Shown one piece after another: positions 1 through 12,446 of a stretch of 64,000 nt of DNA. The position numbers and the translations under genes were made by a program. How positions within the stretch are numbered: position 1 is the first letter of the stretch; every line of letters starts with the position of its first letter. The stretch lies in assembly GCF_032118995.1 (NCBI RefSeq), contig NC_092661.1:19718621-19782620 (forward strand), in the 5' to 3' direction. The notes under the pieces were generated by a model. It saw nothing but the letters and a program-made list of their open reading frames with translations, searched no databases and was not told the DNA's origin. This stretch comes from Asterias amurensis (lineage: Eukaryota; Echinodermata; Asteroidea; Forcipulatida; Asteriidae).

Positions 1-265
1 CGCTTGCATTGAAATGGTTTTAGTATAGGCCTATACTAAATATCACATTAAGAGCCTTTTTGGTTGATTTGTTTTGACTCAAACTGAATGGTACGGTATA
101 GGGGGCGGTGACCATGATTGTGATTGATACCAAGGTTGCTCTTGACGTTGTAATCGTTCTGTAATCAAGTTTCAATCAAGTTCCATCTTACGGGTTACTT
201 GGCTTCAAGCGCAGCCTTGTCGCAAGGCTTATTACGCAAGCTGCCCGCTTCGAATTCACCTGAGC
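1..265. other. No gene seen
   Basis: AT-rich sequence with no coherent open frame, splice-flanked exon or clear repeat border. Nothing further can be supported here. Confidence 0.5.
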
Positions 266-500
266 CAATCATAGAGCTACTAAGCACCGTAAATTTGCTT
301 AGCATGACATTTCTTTCTTGATAAAAACAGAACTACCAGGAAAATTTATATTTGTTGCATATTGCTTGTTATTGGTATTCAGGTGTTGTTTGCTTATCTT
401 GAAAGCACGTACAAATTTGGGTGGTAATCCTGTTTTTATCGAGGCAAAAATATCATGCTAAGCGAATTCTTGTGCCTAGCAGTTCTAAGAAATTGGGCCC
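266..500. repeat. MITE with long imperfect inverted repeats
   Basis: The left half (around 290-346) contains GCTTAGCATGACA and TTGATAAAAACAG. The right half (around 417-485) contains their reverse complements CTGTTTTTATCGAG and ATCATGCTAAGC. The two halves form one imperfect hairpin about 235 bp long, ending near GAAATTGGGCC. I know near-identical sequences as abundant echinoderm repeats (memory, not searched). No transposase is encoded, so it would be non-autonomous. Confidence 0.7.
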
Positions 501-1468
501 AGGTACCAGGTACCGACAAGGTTGTGCAATACCATGTGAAGTATATCGTGGGGTCGAAGAATATTTTTTCAACCTCGAACAATGAAGCCGAAAACGAAAT
601 CGCTGTCGAGAAACCCTGCTTCGACCTCACGGTATATCAAGTACTGCTAGCGAATTCAAAGTTGGGTGCTTGCGGTAAAAGGCTTGGGACAAGGCTACTC
701 CAACCATGGAGGAAGAAATCCTTCAAGCTCCAATCATAGAGCAATGACAGCTCTAGTGACCAGTGCTCGAGCTGCGTGATTAATTACACTAGTCAGGCAT
801 ATAACATCTGTCAAAAGCTAATGTGAAATTAGAAAAGAGTGTGTCTTGCCTGAGTTTGATTGAGAACATGGCAGCTCTGCTATTGTGACTTACATTATTT
901 CGACCTCTTCCACATCGGTTGGTTAGGTCACTTTGGTTTTATGAAAGTGATTTTGTTTTATCAGCTAGGCGCATTCATATGCTTCCAAAAATATACAACC
1001 CAGCTCAACTCACACTGATCCTCCTATCGTAGGATTTAATAACAAACCTGTGTAAATGTGAGCATAATCCCAGTGTAAGCCAGGAAAAAATATGGTGAAA
1101 ACACGTGTAAAATGTTCAGAACAAACACATTGTCCTTAAGTTTGGTCGTACAACCATATAGCTCTACGCGTACAACCAAATTCTGCTGTTTAATACACAT
1201 TTATTTATATTTAAATATGACTTCATTTCAGAGGGAAATATTTCACAGAAGAAAGTTATGAATTACATTATCAGTACAGACTCAAATTAAAAAATTATGT
1301 TTTTATCCTAGTACATTTAATGCCATAATAAATAACAACATTGTAAGTTACTGGACACAAAATATAAAATGCATTTCCACAAACTGCTCGTGATGATAAA
1401 AGTGCGGTAACAGCTAGGACAATCGGGTTTAGGTGAAGCAATGGCTTTTAAGCCTACTCTATACAGAC
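501..1468. other. Intergenic, no gene supported
   Basis: No exon with convincing splice sites or a recognisable protein. A 94-codon open frame at 455-739 overlaps the preceding MITE, lacks any family signature and was not accepted as a gene. Confidence 0.5.
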
Positions 1469-1640
1469 TGCCGTCGATTTCACAAAGAGTTAGGACTCGC
1501 CTTATCTCGAGATAGGACGAGTTACTCGTCCTAACTTAGGATTAATCTTAAGGTCTGCATGCTACAGTGCAGGGTTGGGACTCGTCCTAAGTCATAAGAT
1601 TAATCCTAAGTTAGGAAGAGTTTGGTGAAATCGACGGCTG
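1469..1640. repeat. Short palindromic MITE
   Basis: The left end reads GCCGTCGATTTCACAAAGAG and the right end GGTGAAATCGACGGC, a clear terminal inverted repeat. The interior is also near-palindromic, with GGACTCG and TTAGGATTAATC present in both orientations. Length about 172 bp, no coding capacity. Confidence 0.85.
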
Positions 1641-2596
1641 GACACATAGCACAAGAGACTTGAAGGCGGTTTAGTCAAAGTTACTTCACAAAAGATATAA
1701 TGCATTTAAAATGTGATGACCTAGAACGATGATAAATACAAGTGCTACAATTCTGTGTTTATGGTTATTAAGCTCCCTTAATGTCTATTTGCGGTTAAGC
1801 ACTTAAGCGGTGCCCCCATTTTGGCTCATTTCAAGGTTAATTCTTTGAAATATTTTTTTTCTGCAAATTTTCGATGAACAGACCTTTAGCAAATGATCTT
1901 AAATAATATGAAGAGAAGTTGTGCTACTGGTATAATCTTGATTGGTTATATGGGTTAAGTGAATTAGGCCAAGAAAAAAAAATACCAGTTGATCGTCCAG
2001 ATTTTAAGCGACTTACGAATAGCAAGATGTCCTACCTATACTAGCCACGATGTAAAAACTACACGAGTCTTATATAACGTGTTAACAGCTAACTTGTGTT
2101 TTGGCTTAAATATTTGAAAGTGTGAAACCCTCGTTTATATAACATGAAACCCTCGTAACAAAGGTCTTGTTCAGACACGTGACATATCTTAAGTGTTATT
2201 TGCATGAAGAGCAGCGATTATGTAGCGGATATGGTACCTGTATGTATATATCATACGGTGTGTATATACCATTTTTGGAATTTCTGATAATTTTCTTTCA
2301 AAATTGTACGAGAACTTCAGATTAATTTTGTGTTTATGAGTTCAGTTGTAGAAGTGACTACAATACCATTGCGTTATACACTAGTTCTATAGGACCCTTC
2401 CTCTGTGCTGTATACAGAAACATGAAAGTGAAAGGCCTCCAGAGCTATGGTATGCACATTTACTGTTTATCTTTCGACGCGATTGAGGGTTTGCATTTCG
2501 AGTTGAACTTTCTATGCTATTTGTGGCTTATGGTGACTTTTTATAGCAAGCACTTTGTCAAAATGCCAAACTTGAATGTTGTTAATGTTGTATTTA
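1641..2596. other. 3' flank of the minus-strand GPCR gene
   Basis: AT-rich sequence downstream of the GPCR stop at 2597. It would contain that gene's 3' UTR, but I cannot fix a poly(A) site. The open frame at 2422-2760 overlaps the GPCR coding exon in antisense and is a shadow. Confidence 0.5.
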
Positions 2597-5500
2597 TTAA
2601 GCAACATTTAAGTTTGCCGATACTGTCCCGGGTGCCGTGCCACTACCAGCATAGGCGCTTGTGGAGGCAGTATTTCCTACCGTGTTTTTGCAACATGCAG
2701 CAATACCAAGAGCCTGTTTCAAAGCTAGACGATACTGCTTACTTTGAAACCCATAAATGAACGGGTTCACGCAGGAATTACAGAATGCTATCAGTACACT
2801 TGCGTGGTAATACCAAGCGGAGAAGTCCAGGTTCCAACCGCACATGTAGGCGAAGAACATAAACTGATTTGGTGCCCAACAAATCGCAAATGTCACCACT
2901 ACGATCAGTAGCATCTTGATGACTTTCTTACGAGCACGAAGAAGATCCCTGGATAGCTGGTTCTCTCTACCATCGCTCAGTGATTGGCGCACAGCCATTG
3001 CACTCTTATGCAAATTACTCATAATCTGCCAATAGGAGAGACCCTGCAGAGTCAATGGGATGAAGTAGATAACGCTAAAGACTGCTACACCAACAAACTT
3101 CTGCCAAGCGTCACTTGGCCAACTGATGAAACATCGGCCATTGCCATCATTGTGAAATATATACAGAAAATAACTGTTCACTACCATCCCTCCTACCCAT
3201 AAGCAAATGATCATGATGGTAGCCTTCTTGACAGCGAAGACGGCTTCATATCTTAAAGGATGCACAATACTGAAGTACCTTTCTAAGGTAACGCAAGTCA
3301 ATGACAGCACAGAGGAGACGAAGCTTGCCCACAGAGGGAACTTGGAGAGAAGAAGACGGCACAGAAGCTCACCACCAAAGCCCTTGGGTACGGGAATCAC
3401 AAAACCTGTATATAGGGAAGGGATTATAGTTACATACATTTCTCACCAATACAATCAGAATCAAGATTCCAAATTTCATCATCTTGAGACCTTGTCTTGG
3501 TTGTGAAGATGAGTATAGGCAGGAATGGTGTCAAAGTTGTATGACTTCCTATGGAGGACTTTACATTGCGGTGCGTAACTTGAGACACAATAATGGTTTG
3601 GTTGGATGTTCAGTTATTTAGAAAGCACCTTTGAAGGAATTGCTTTCTTTTTCTTGTCAATTGATACTTTGGGAGGATGTCAAGCCAACAAAGTTTATAT
3701 TTTATTAATTTAAAAATCTGTGTTTCAACTATTTTGGGTTTATCTGATGTGAACAGTGTTGTCAGTAGATAAATTAATTTCAAATATCGTTTAACTTTTT
3801 GCAAACCACGTTTTCAATATAGAAGCCATTATACACTACCGGTACATTAAAAAAAGTTCACAGATTTACAAGCAACTTAGAGGGTTTTCAGAAAGTAATG
3901 GTGAAAGACTTCTCTTGAAATATTATTCCATGAAATGCTTTACTTTTTGAGAAAACATTAAAACAATATCAATTCTCTATAGCGAGAATTACGAATTTAT
4001 TTTGAACACATGTCATGACACGAGGAAACGTGCGGAAACAAGGGTGGGTTTTCCCGCTATTTTCTCCCGTTATTTTCAGGTTTGTTATTTTATATAGAAG
4101 TTGTGATACACGAAGTGTGGGCCTTGGCGATACTGTTTACCGAAAGTGTCCAATGGCTTAAAGGACAGTCATATTAAGTCTAAGGACATAATGTCCTTAC
4201 TGTGATATTTTTGATTAAAGTTTCACCATAACAGACCAAGGAATCCACTATATAATTTATAAATAGGAAGAGGATTTTTTCCCTTCTCTGTATACAGCTT
4301 TTTGACCTAATGTCGCTGACTTTCTTATTACTTTTATTCTGTTAGTCACTATATCCATAGATGGGATTGGATTTTGTGCCGCTGAGACCAACTTTTCTTT
4401 TAGAAGAGATTCAATGACGAGTAAAAAGCGAAGAAGCAAAATCATCTTCACAATGCCATACTTGACCGATTCAGCCCCAGGGAATTAACATTAAATCTAT
4501 AATGACATGCACGTCTGGAAATAACATTGAAAGGTTCCCAAAACCACTTACTTTGATTAGAGTAATTAAATTGATAAAAGGTCGTGGGGACTTAACGTGC
4601 CCCTATCATGTTTGATGAATTCTACATGCTGATTGGTCGTTGTGCTAATTGGAAACGAGCGGTAGGAAATTAAGATAGTACTGATCTACGAATAAGTTGT
4701 GTTACATATAACGGACTATTCTATCAGATTAGTTTCAAATGACCTGTAATTAAAAAAAATCAACTGTCGGTCCATTTCATAAACATGTTTTCCCATTGCT
4801 TGCTTGATCACACATGTCACTGTATGTTGCAGAGTCCATGTGAACGATATATACATTTTTTCGAACTTTAAAAAGTTCAAATTTAACCATTTCATTTTTA
4901 ATTCATACTGAATACATACTTGTGGTTTATATTGAATACATATTTATCAACAATTTAACAAATTTAATATCTGAACATCTTATTACAGGTGCATGGTAAG
5001 TGAAATATTAACAATTTTGCTTTATACAAGATAAACTATACATACACTGTATATATGGTATCAACCCACTACGTACAGATTCGATTTTTTAGGCGCGCGT
5101 TGTGCATTTATATTTTGCTGCGGGAAGGTACGTGTGAAAAGACAAACAAGTTTGTTTACAATCTCAGCTGAATGATTTTGCCTCAAACGACCCACAACAC
5201 ATCACTGGGATCTATTCACGGAGGTTAAATTTTTCATTTCAAGACATTTATTTCCATTCCAACAAACGATCAACATTACAATAACAACGATCAGTATTGA
5301 GCAGAATTGGAAATGGGGGCAAACCAGAAAAGCCAAAGCTTGTGATAGGAATGCCCAGACCATCCTAGACTATAACAATATACTAATATAAACATTAGTG
5401 AGAGTAGGTACGATGTGGCTTCAAATGGAACTTATAACACTCTCTAAATGCAAAAGAGTGAAAATCACTCTTTGAAGAGCCATATGAGGGACAACTCCTT

Positions 5501-6138
5501 TTCGAGTGGTCTTCCACTTTTTGAGATTGAAGTTCGCATTTTTTTCAGTGATTTTTCTCTCTATCCTTGAGTGAAACCCCTCTAAAAGAGTGAAATAACC
5601 ACCACTCTTTTTAAAGAGCTATATGAGGGACAACTCTAAATGTAAAGAGCTGTGTTTTCACTCTTTTACATTTAGAGAGTGATGAAGTGGTAGCCCAGAC
5701 CTTCTCATCGGCTCGATCTGTCTAATTATTGGGGTGTAGTTATATCATTGTTATATATTATTGAATCTGAAAAAGGGCAATTGTTTTTCTTTTACGAGTA
5801 TAAAGAACAAATCATTCCCCGGTTGGTTAAAAAACAATTGTGTTTGTGACATTTATACGGAATATATTTTGTTTTGTAACATACTTACCGAGATGTAGCG
5901 GTATGAGGAAAACGGATACGATGAAATCACAGACGGCCAAACTCACGATGAACATGTTGGTCAGATTTTGTAGCGATGGTACCCTTGCTACAGTAAACAT
6001 GACCAAGAAGTTACCGGTGATCCCAAGTACAGCTATGATACCATAGACGGCTCGTAACCAAACCTGGTCCTCGAAGGCTCCCTCTGCTGACCATCCTCCT
6101 CCTCCTTCCTTCTCAATCAGCTCATCTTCGCTATTCAT
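2597..6138 (-). CDS. Rhodopsin-like (class A) GPCR, peptide-receptor type, copy 1
   Basis: Two coding exons, 6138-5889 and 3405-2597, joined in phase 1 across a 2,483-bp intron (donor GTAAGT; acceptor TATATACAG). They give a 352-residue seven-pass plasma-membrane receptor. Class A hallmarks are present: N43 in TM1, SLAVCD in TM2, C99 at the top of TM3, ERY in place of DRY (125-127), CWAP in TM6, NPFIY in TM7, then a CC pair suited to palmitoylation. I chose M at 6138 over the in-frame M at 6171 because it aligns with the start of the paralogue at 29346. CWAPNQ and the overall layout fit neuropeptide receptors; the ligand cannot be named. The C-terminal tail is short and Ala/Ser/Thr/Gly-rich. 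The gene lies head-to-head with its paralogue about 23 kb away. The gene model is inferred from splice sites and the match to copy 2. Confidence 0.9.
3826..4160 (-). repeat. MITE, shared with 28446-28800
   Basis: Inverted copy of the sequence at 28446-28800. Shared blocks include ACATGTCATGACACG, AAGCATTTCATGGAA in opposite sense, and CAAGGGTGGGTTTTCCC. The ends carry related inverted motifs (TACACTACCGGTA and TTACCGAAAGTGT). No coding capacity. Confidence 0.75.
5439..5682. repeat. MITE with CACTCTCTAAATG ends
   Basis: The left end CACTCTCTAAATGCAAAAGA is the inverted counterpart of the right end TCTTTTACATTTAGAGAGTG. The inside repeats the blocks AGAGC(C/T)ATATGAGGGACAAC twice. About 244 bp, no open frame. 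Confidence 0.75.
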
Positions 6139-8864
6139 CTCAGATCCAACTGATAATTCTACACGATGCACGTAGTGTCTTAACAGCCCCTCTTAATTGG
6201 ATGCCTAAAACTCTTAAATATATTTATTCAATTGTTGGAAATACGTCTTACTGAACGTGTCTGTTGTGATGTTCGTATTTTACGTCGACATCATCAGATA
6301 CGAAAGTTGTGAAAAGAGAAAAATACGACGGATTGGTGAGAACTTGGAACACTAGAAACCTCCACAGTTAATGCTGTGTACACTTGGTGTCCTCGCTCGG
6401 TCTAAAATATTGGCAATCCAACTGGGTACCCAACTATATAGAATGGCTCAGCCCAGACACGTGATGTGTGACGAGCTAATGACGTCACATTGTGTTTGCC
6501 CATGGTCTTTTTGTGTGTGTTTATTTACTTTTTGTATTACAAAACTACTTCATGTTTAAAACATCCTGAACATTCCAAAGGCATTCAGAACTAGACTGAC
6601 TTTTATCCCTAGAACAACTTGAGTTTTCTCTGCGGGTTTGGGATGCATTTCAGTGGTGACCAAAATCATCTTCAAGGTCGTCATTTTATACGTGATGGTA
6701 TAAAGTTAATTAAAAAACAACGAGCGATTAAAAACATTTATACAGTGTTCAGGCTGGTAACTTTTCGGCAGGTCGCCTCTTCTTTTTTTATAACCATAGA
6801 AAAGTGAACAAACATAGTACAGAGTATTTTAATTACAAAATTGCATAGCAGAATAACGATTTGAATATAAAGCATGTTATTATATCAATTTTATAGCGTT
6901 GGTTCATATACAAAAAAAAATGTTGGTCTCAGATAAACCAATGGTGGCTGTTGCCGCTTTGCTTCTACCTTCCCCTGCCCTTTCCCTCTATAATTATGAT
7001 AATGATTGCCTGATATTATCTCAGCTGTACCATAAGGTAACCTTTACTTAAGAATGTACCCTCTGATGGCCTGCTCCATATATGTAATCTGGGTAACATT
7101 TGAGTTCAAATTTCTTGTGGATTTTGTGACAATATTTCATCCTTTTTCAGAAGTTAACTTCATGGACTGCTTTTCAGAAATTAGTTAAACAATGTCACGA
7201 AAAATCATTTTCGGCTTAGGCGACGAAAATCATTTTAGAATGTAGTACAACGTATACTTACCAGTACTGGTAGTTGAATATCATAACTTATATATTATAT
7301 AACCCACAGCACCCATCAATTAATATTTTAAGGGAAGCTTTCTACCATCATTATCTTTAAACCATGTACAAGTTTAATGTAAATCTGGACATTGTGTTTT
7401 GTGTCATACAATTTTTGCCATCCCAGGTTGGAAAACTATGGAAAGCCAAAAATGCAAACAGTTTGCTATCTGTTTGAAACAACGTTACAAAACAAAATAT
7501 TCAAACATTGTGTTCATTTTGTTGAAAACAAAACAACTTCATATGGGAGGTCTTTTATTTAATAGAAAGTAGAAAGTTTGCCGGAAATATTGAAGTTGGT
7601 TAAAACATCTGCTAATACGATTGACTGTTTTACTAACATTCGGCCGGCTATGCCAACCAAGGCGATTTGCCTATCAACAAAAGAAAGGTCTTTGGAGGGC
7701 CGCGGCCCTGTCATTAAACAGCGCCCCACCCCAGTTGTAAAATGCGTAATGAAACAAATCAGCAGTCAGATAACCCGGAGAAACTCGGGGATGCCTTCAT
7801 AGTTAGGTTGCAAAATAAAAATTACTGAATTTTATATTGATTTTTTGAATTGAATTAGTTTTTACGTTGTACATTTTTTGCCTTGATCGAATATGGAAAA
7901 GCAAATTTACTTGGCAAACCTGGCTTCTGTGCTGAGCAAGAAAATTCCTTTCGAATATATTCCCTTGACTAGATTAATAATTTAATTGAAATATCCATTC
8001 TATTCTATCCATTCTATTTTTGAATTGAATTAGTTTTTCCGTTGTACATTTTTTGCCTTGATCGAATATGGAAAAGCAAACTTACTTGGCAAACCTGGCT
8101 TCTGTGCTGAGCAAGAAAATTCCTTTCGAATATATTCGCTTGACTAGATTAATAATTTAATTGAAATATCCATTCTATTCCAAAATATATGTCTATCAAG
8201 GTTTATGGTATACCGCGTCTCGCTTTGCGTTTTGTGAAACAGATGTATCACTTCACAGTAAGTGTGCATGTATGCCTACAATCCAACACAACTTTGTAAG
8301 CATATATTCAGACATTCAGAACAAAAGAAAATAAATAGTTATGGTAACTATATTGACAGCATGGCAACGCTGTTATGATGTACTGGTAAACAACTTCCTA
8401 TTGACGACCGTGACCCATTTCTTTACACGCTTGAAATCCGTCACGGGGAACCCCCATCATGCCATGTCCAGGCAACACCAATATTTTGGATATAGGCCTA
8501 TTTGTACTTAAGCGTTTTGCTTCAAATTGCTGACAAGTGTTTTAGTGTATGTCTATTCCATTCTAAGTATCAATTAAGTTTAACACACAAAATATAAGAT
8601 AAAGTGTTACTCAATAGTTTCGGATAACATCATTGAATAGTCCTTGCTGCAGGATAGGTCTCTAGAGTAACTGTAACTATTCTGCTACACAAGGATTCCA
8701 GGGGATCGGATTGTCAAGATTTTGAGGTTTTACATCATTATCATTATGTTATATTACTATTTTCCCGGAAGAAGATTGTTGTCGGCTCCGATAAGAGTTG
8801 ATGGTTTATGTTGACTCTATAGTAGTCATGGACACTGATCATATTGTTGGGACTTTATGGAGAT
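6139..8864. other. Intergenic, upstream of GPCR copy 1
   Basis: Contains the presumed promoter and 5' UTR of the minus-strand GPCR next to 6139, but no motif I can assign. The only notable structure is the 175-bp tandem duplication at 7846-8195. Short open frames (6371, 6619, 7578) have no family features and no splice context. Confidence 0.5.
7846..8195. repeat. Two-copy tandem duplication, 175-bp period
   Basis: The sequence starting TGAATTGAATTAGTTTTT at 7846 recurs at 8021, followed in both copies by ATTTTTTGCCTTGATCGAA and CTTGACTAGATTAATAATTT. The copies differ at only a few positions, so this is a recent local duplication. Confidence 0.85.
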
Positions 8865-9249
8865 CTAAAAAGTTGATAAAGCTTGACCACATGCCATGAT
8901 TATCTCAATAACAGAATGTGCAATCGAAGTACAGGTTATAAAAAGTTGACAGTAACCACGACATGTCCATGTAATACTGTAGCAAGGGTCATGACACTTA
9001 GCCAATGTCGCCAGAAGTGATATAATGAAACCCAAAAAACCAAACCCCAATGAATTTTTGTCATAAAAAGCGTTAATAGCGACGGAAATACCTAAAACAA
9101 TCATTTCTACTTGTTCTGTTTCCTCTGATGATTTTGTGGCGCCATGGCATCCCAGTGTCAGTGTGTCGTGCGATGCAAAAATCAAAGGTATTGCACCAAA
9201 GATTAAGGCCAAGAAGCACGATTCCTTCTGCATGATCAGTTGAAATTCC
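8865..9249 (-). CDS. Small four-hydrophobic-segment protein, unrecognised family (member 1)
   Basis: Coding region 9233-8865, 122 residues, in one exon behind a good acceptor (TTTTTCAACTGCAG, exon from 9249). A noncoding first exon is therefore likely upstream; 12447-12710 is a candidate but unproved. I do not recognise the family. Visible features: a hydrophobic N-terminus (about residues 5-22, signal peptide or TM), a polar loop with GCHG and acidic SSEETE, two hydrophobic segments around YD, and then CHDPCYSITWTCRGYCQ followed by a last hydrophobic stretch with IAHS. It aligns along its length with the protein at 18182-18547, sharing GC-G, S-EE-E, YD-x-x-S, C-x-x-I-(S/T)-WTCRG-x-CQ and S-x-AH. 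A small multi-pass membrane protein is the likeliest form. The IFI27-like gene lies between the two paralogues on the same strand. Confidence 0.75.
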
Positions 9250-9291
9250 CTGCAGTTGAAAAATAAGTGGAACAGTGCTAGTATAAGATAT

Positions 9292-9370
9292 GATCTGAGG
9301 CATTGCTTGGTGAGGTATTAATACATGGTTTGCGGTAACACCATGTGTGTATACTTGCCGGGTGTAATTG
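9292..9370. repeat. Dispersed repeat, shared with 26821-26900
   Basis: Shares GAGGCATTGC(T/A)TGGTGAGGTAT and the later block CACCATGTGTGTAT followed by ACTTGCC with 26821-26900. No coding capacity. It lies just upstream of the small membrane-protein exon. Sequence from 9371 to 9756 shows nothing else. Confidence 0.65.
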
Positions 9371-9756
9371 GAAAATTGTAATTGATAAAATGAACAAATC
9401 TTTTATAATGAGAACTGAACCGTACATATATATGGAATTGTTTAGTTAAAAAAAAAGAGTCTATTAGGCGTTCAAAGTACACTGCGCGTTTCCATGGTAC
9501 TTGGATACCGTAGTACAATGGTAAAATCTATTTGAATACATGTCTTCTTGTCTGAGTTTGTTTGTGTTTTATTATGCACCTTTGAACAGGTTTGCCTTGA
9601 ATTGGCGCAGTATAAATAAATTTGTTATTATTAATTTGTATTATGCTTTGTTTTAATCCAAGCTTTGTGACGGATTGCAATTTCCTGTAAAAACATAATA
9701 CGCAGGGAAGTCATGCAAAAATTACTTTGAGATTGCATAAAGAAGTAGACGTAAGC

Positions 9757-10560
9757 CTACATGAGAGTAGGTGAGGCTACTGTAACACCAGTAGATAGCG
9801 TCAGAAACCTTGGAGTCATTTTTGGTTCGAATCTCTCCATGGACGATCACATCACCAATGTATCTCGTGCTGCCTGCCTGTCACTTCGGAACATCGGTCT
9901 GATTCGCAAGCACATTTAAACAAGTCGGTTGCTGAGCTCCTCATCCAGACTCGACATGTGTAATGCCCTTTTGTTCATCCTCAGTAAATCGCAGTTAAAT
10001 AGACTTCAACGAAAACAGAACCAGGCAGCCAGACTAGTGTAGTCACACTGTCCAGGAAGTACTCGAGCATCACACCCATTCTGAAGCAGCTCAATGGGAG
10101 ACTTTGGAACGCTAGGTGGCAGCAGACTTACCAGGCAAATTTCCATTGTTTACGTAGTTCTGAGCCTGCGCACATTATCGAGAACAATGGATTTTACCTG
10201 GTAAGTCTGCTGCCACCAAGCGCACCAAAAGTCCCCTATTGGCTCCCCATTGATCAAAGAATCATACACAAGATCAGCCTAATTGTTTTTAAGGCAATAC
10301 ATGGTAAATCACCATCCTACATCCGTGATCTCATCCAGCCATATGTACCAGCATGTGATCATCTACGTTCAGCTGCTGACAAGTTTCGTCTTGTGGAACA
10401 TGCTGGAAATAATTCATGGGGATCCCGTTCTTTCCAGGTGGCTGACGGGAAGGTGTGGAATGGTCTACCACATTCCATTAGAGCCATCCAGACAGTAGCC
10501 ACTTTCAAATCAACCCTGAAAACCCATCTTTTTTCAAAACATTTTAGTACAATTATTCAC
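9757..10560 (+). pseudogene. CR1/L2-like LINE reverse-transcriptase C-terminus, decayed
   Basis: The first part reads SVRNLGVIFGSNLSMDDHI and then LRNIGLIRKHI before a stop. The later part (10250-10560) reads KISLIVFKAIHGKSPSYI, GSRSFQVADGKVWNGLP and STLKTHLFSKHF. This is the usual C-terminal tail of Jockey-superfamily (CR1/L2-like) non-LTR retrotransposon ORF2. It carries stops, a deletion between the two parts and a 141-bp MITE insertion, so it is dead. No endonuclease or catalytic reverse-transcriptase core is present. Confidence 0.85.
10096..10236. mobile_element. Palindromic MITE inserted in the LINE relic
   Basis: The left end GGGAGACTTTGGAACGCT and inner GGTGGCAGCAGACTTACC are mirrored on the right by GGTAAGTCTGCTGCCACC and AGCGCACCAAAAGTCCCC. 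It splits the LINE frame between a Lys-Gln-Leu block and a Trp-Leu-Pro-Ile block, so it is younger than the LINE. A related degraded copy lies in 15188-15577. Confidence 0.85.
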
Positions 10561-12446
10561 TAGAAATTGGATTTTTGTTTTCTTTCTTGATCTTTGCACT
10601 GCTAGGAGCAAGCGCCATGGGCACTTTTTTGTCGATACCGGCGCTATCATTATTATTCGTCACTAAGACGTCATTATTATTGTTATTACAAGTATCATAA
10701 CGAATCTAGTTTGTTGTTATTGGACTAATGATAATATCAAACGTATATATAAACTCTTACCGTACACTTTGCTGAAGACTACAGTGAACTTTGTGTCCGT
10801 CGGGAATAATAGAAACGATGTTTATCTCTATCTGGGTCAGTGATCTGTATACAAAAGTTTATAATGGAATTGTATTATCACATCCCCTAATGATTTATGT
10901 GTGGTTTGAATGTAGATGTAACCATAATATATGTGTGGTGAGAGTTTCCTTTTAATCTAATAACAAGATTTATTTATACACCAATTACATTTTTGTCCCA
11001 TAATTGTATAAGAGTCTGTGGGTGGGTTTTGTGTAAAGCCAAACGGGATTGGTATGTGTACAAAAAAACACAATTGTATAGAAGCTTTACTGATTATGAA
11101 ATTATCAACTTTTTTGTTGAAACGGTTTCCTCTGAAATGAAGTCAATATTTTCGAAAATCTGTATCTGAAAACGCACCAGCTGTCTTCGGCGATTGTTAC
11201 AACTAATAAGGACAATGTGTTTGCTGAATAGTGTGAATGATGTCACACCACTTTCTCCTCACTCAAACCACGAATGAAGCCAAGATTTTCACAGGATTGA
11301 AATTCCATACGGGTTGGTCTCATAAAACATGAACACTGTCTCAGACTAGTTTTTTCTAGTTATATCGTAATAATAAAGATTAAATTTAATTTATACTGGC
11401 TAAATGTAAATAAAAACTGTTAACAGATCTATGAAAAAACATCCAGCATTGGCAGTTGTCAGCCATTTTATCTGTACCAGATCATGCACATTAAGCTGGC
11501 GGGAATTCCCCTCAAACGTTGTGAAATGCCAGATGTTGTGCTTGCACATAGGGTGCGTTCACACTGGGTGCGTTCGTTCGTTGGCATCTATGAATCAGCC
11601 AAAACCGTCAGCCCAGGGTCAGGCCCGGGTCAGGCTAGAGCCAGCCTTCGGGTCAGGCCAGGGTCAGCCCCAGGTATCCCCGTGTCGTTCTAGAAGCACA
11701 CCTGCTCGTAAAGTAGTGGAGGCAGGACCCGGACTTATGACGTCATAACAGATGGCGCCTTGCAGCGACGATAAATTATCAAATTATATATGCCTGCTTT
11801 AAGATTAACAGGTAGGCCTATTCGTCGTAGTCTTCAGTGAGTGTTAACTATTAAAAACAAAAATTAATCATTAAGGAATTTTTAAATACAAACACAAAAG
11901 GTTAACATTTACCTTTGATCTTTCCGCTCTCTCCCACAAATCACACGAGAAGGCCAATGGATCGCTCCCTTTTGTTCACTACTGTTTGACTTGGTGACCC
12001 AGGTAGCGTCGGGGAAGCTAATCGAATGATGCAATCTCTGTACGCACAAAAGGAAAAGGGGAATAGGAAAAGGGAAAGTCGATGTGAAATGCCACTGTGT
12101 GATTTTTAAACGAGCACAAATGTTTTAGATGAAACTGGAATGAGTTTAATTCGACGATAAATTCAAAATAATTTGTAAATTACATTAATTCACAAAGGCA
12201 CCAAACTCCAAGGCAAATTAGTTCACTTAATACTGACTATGGCACCGTCCTATTGACAGTATGTTCAGGAAACGATGATGCAATTTTTTGATTGTTGTTT
12301 TTAATTTGTAGTGGCACTTTCGATGATTAAATCTCGTTCATGTTCATCTTGACTGTCAGTGCGACTGTCACACAATGAGTCTCTTCATTGTGCTTTCAAG
12401 TGGTAATTAAATTAATTAAATTACTGTACAAAATGAAGATTCTTAC
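10561..12446. other. Intergenic or intronic, no gene supported
   Basis: AT-rich sequence. A GC-richer patch at 11560-11740 contains GGTCAGGCCCGGGTCAGG-type short repeats and GGTGCGTTC motifs resembling MITE ends. If the exon at 12447-12710 belongs to the gene at 8865, this stretch is intron. No protein-like frame was found. Confidence 0.45.

Larger units (their letters stand above)
3406..5888 (-). other. Intron 1 of GPCR copy 1
   Basis: Bounded by a donor read on the minus strand at 5888-5887 and an acceptor ending at 3406. It holds two MITE-like repeats (3826-4160 and 5439-5682) and otherwise AT-rich sequence. It shows no evident similarity to the intron of the paralogue, although the flanking exons are almost identical. 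Confidence 0.8.

Noticed and set aside
455..739. 94-codon open frame near the window start
   Set aside because: Overlaps a MITE end, has no family features and no supporting splice or promoter signals.
11431..11748. 105-codon frame with GQ/PS-rich end
   Set aside because: Arises from short GC-rich GGTCAGGC repeats; an overlapping frame is equally open and there is no splice support.
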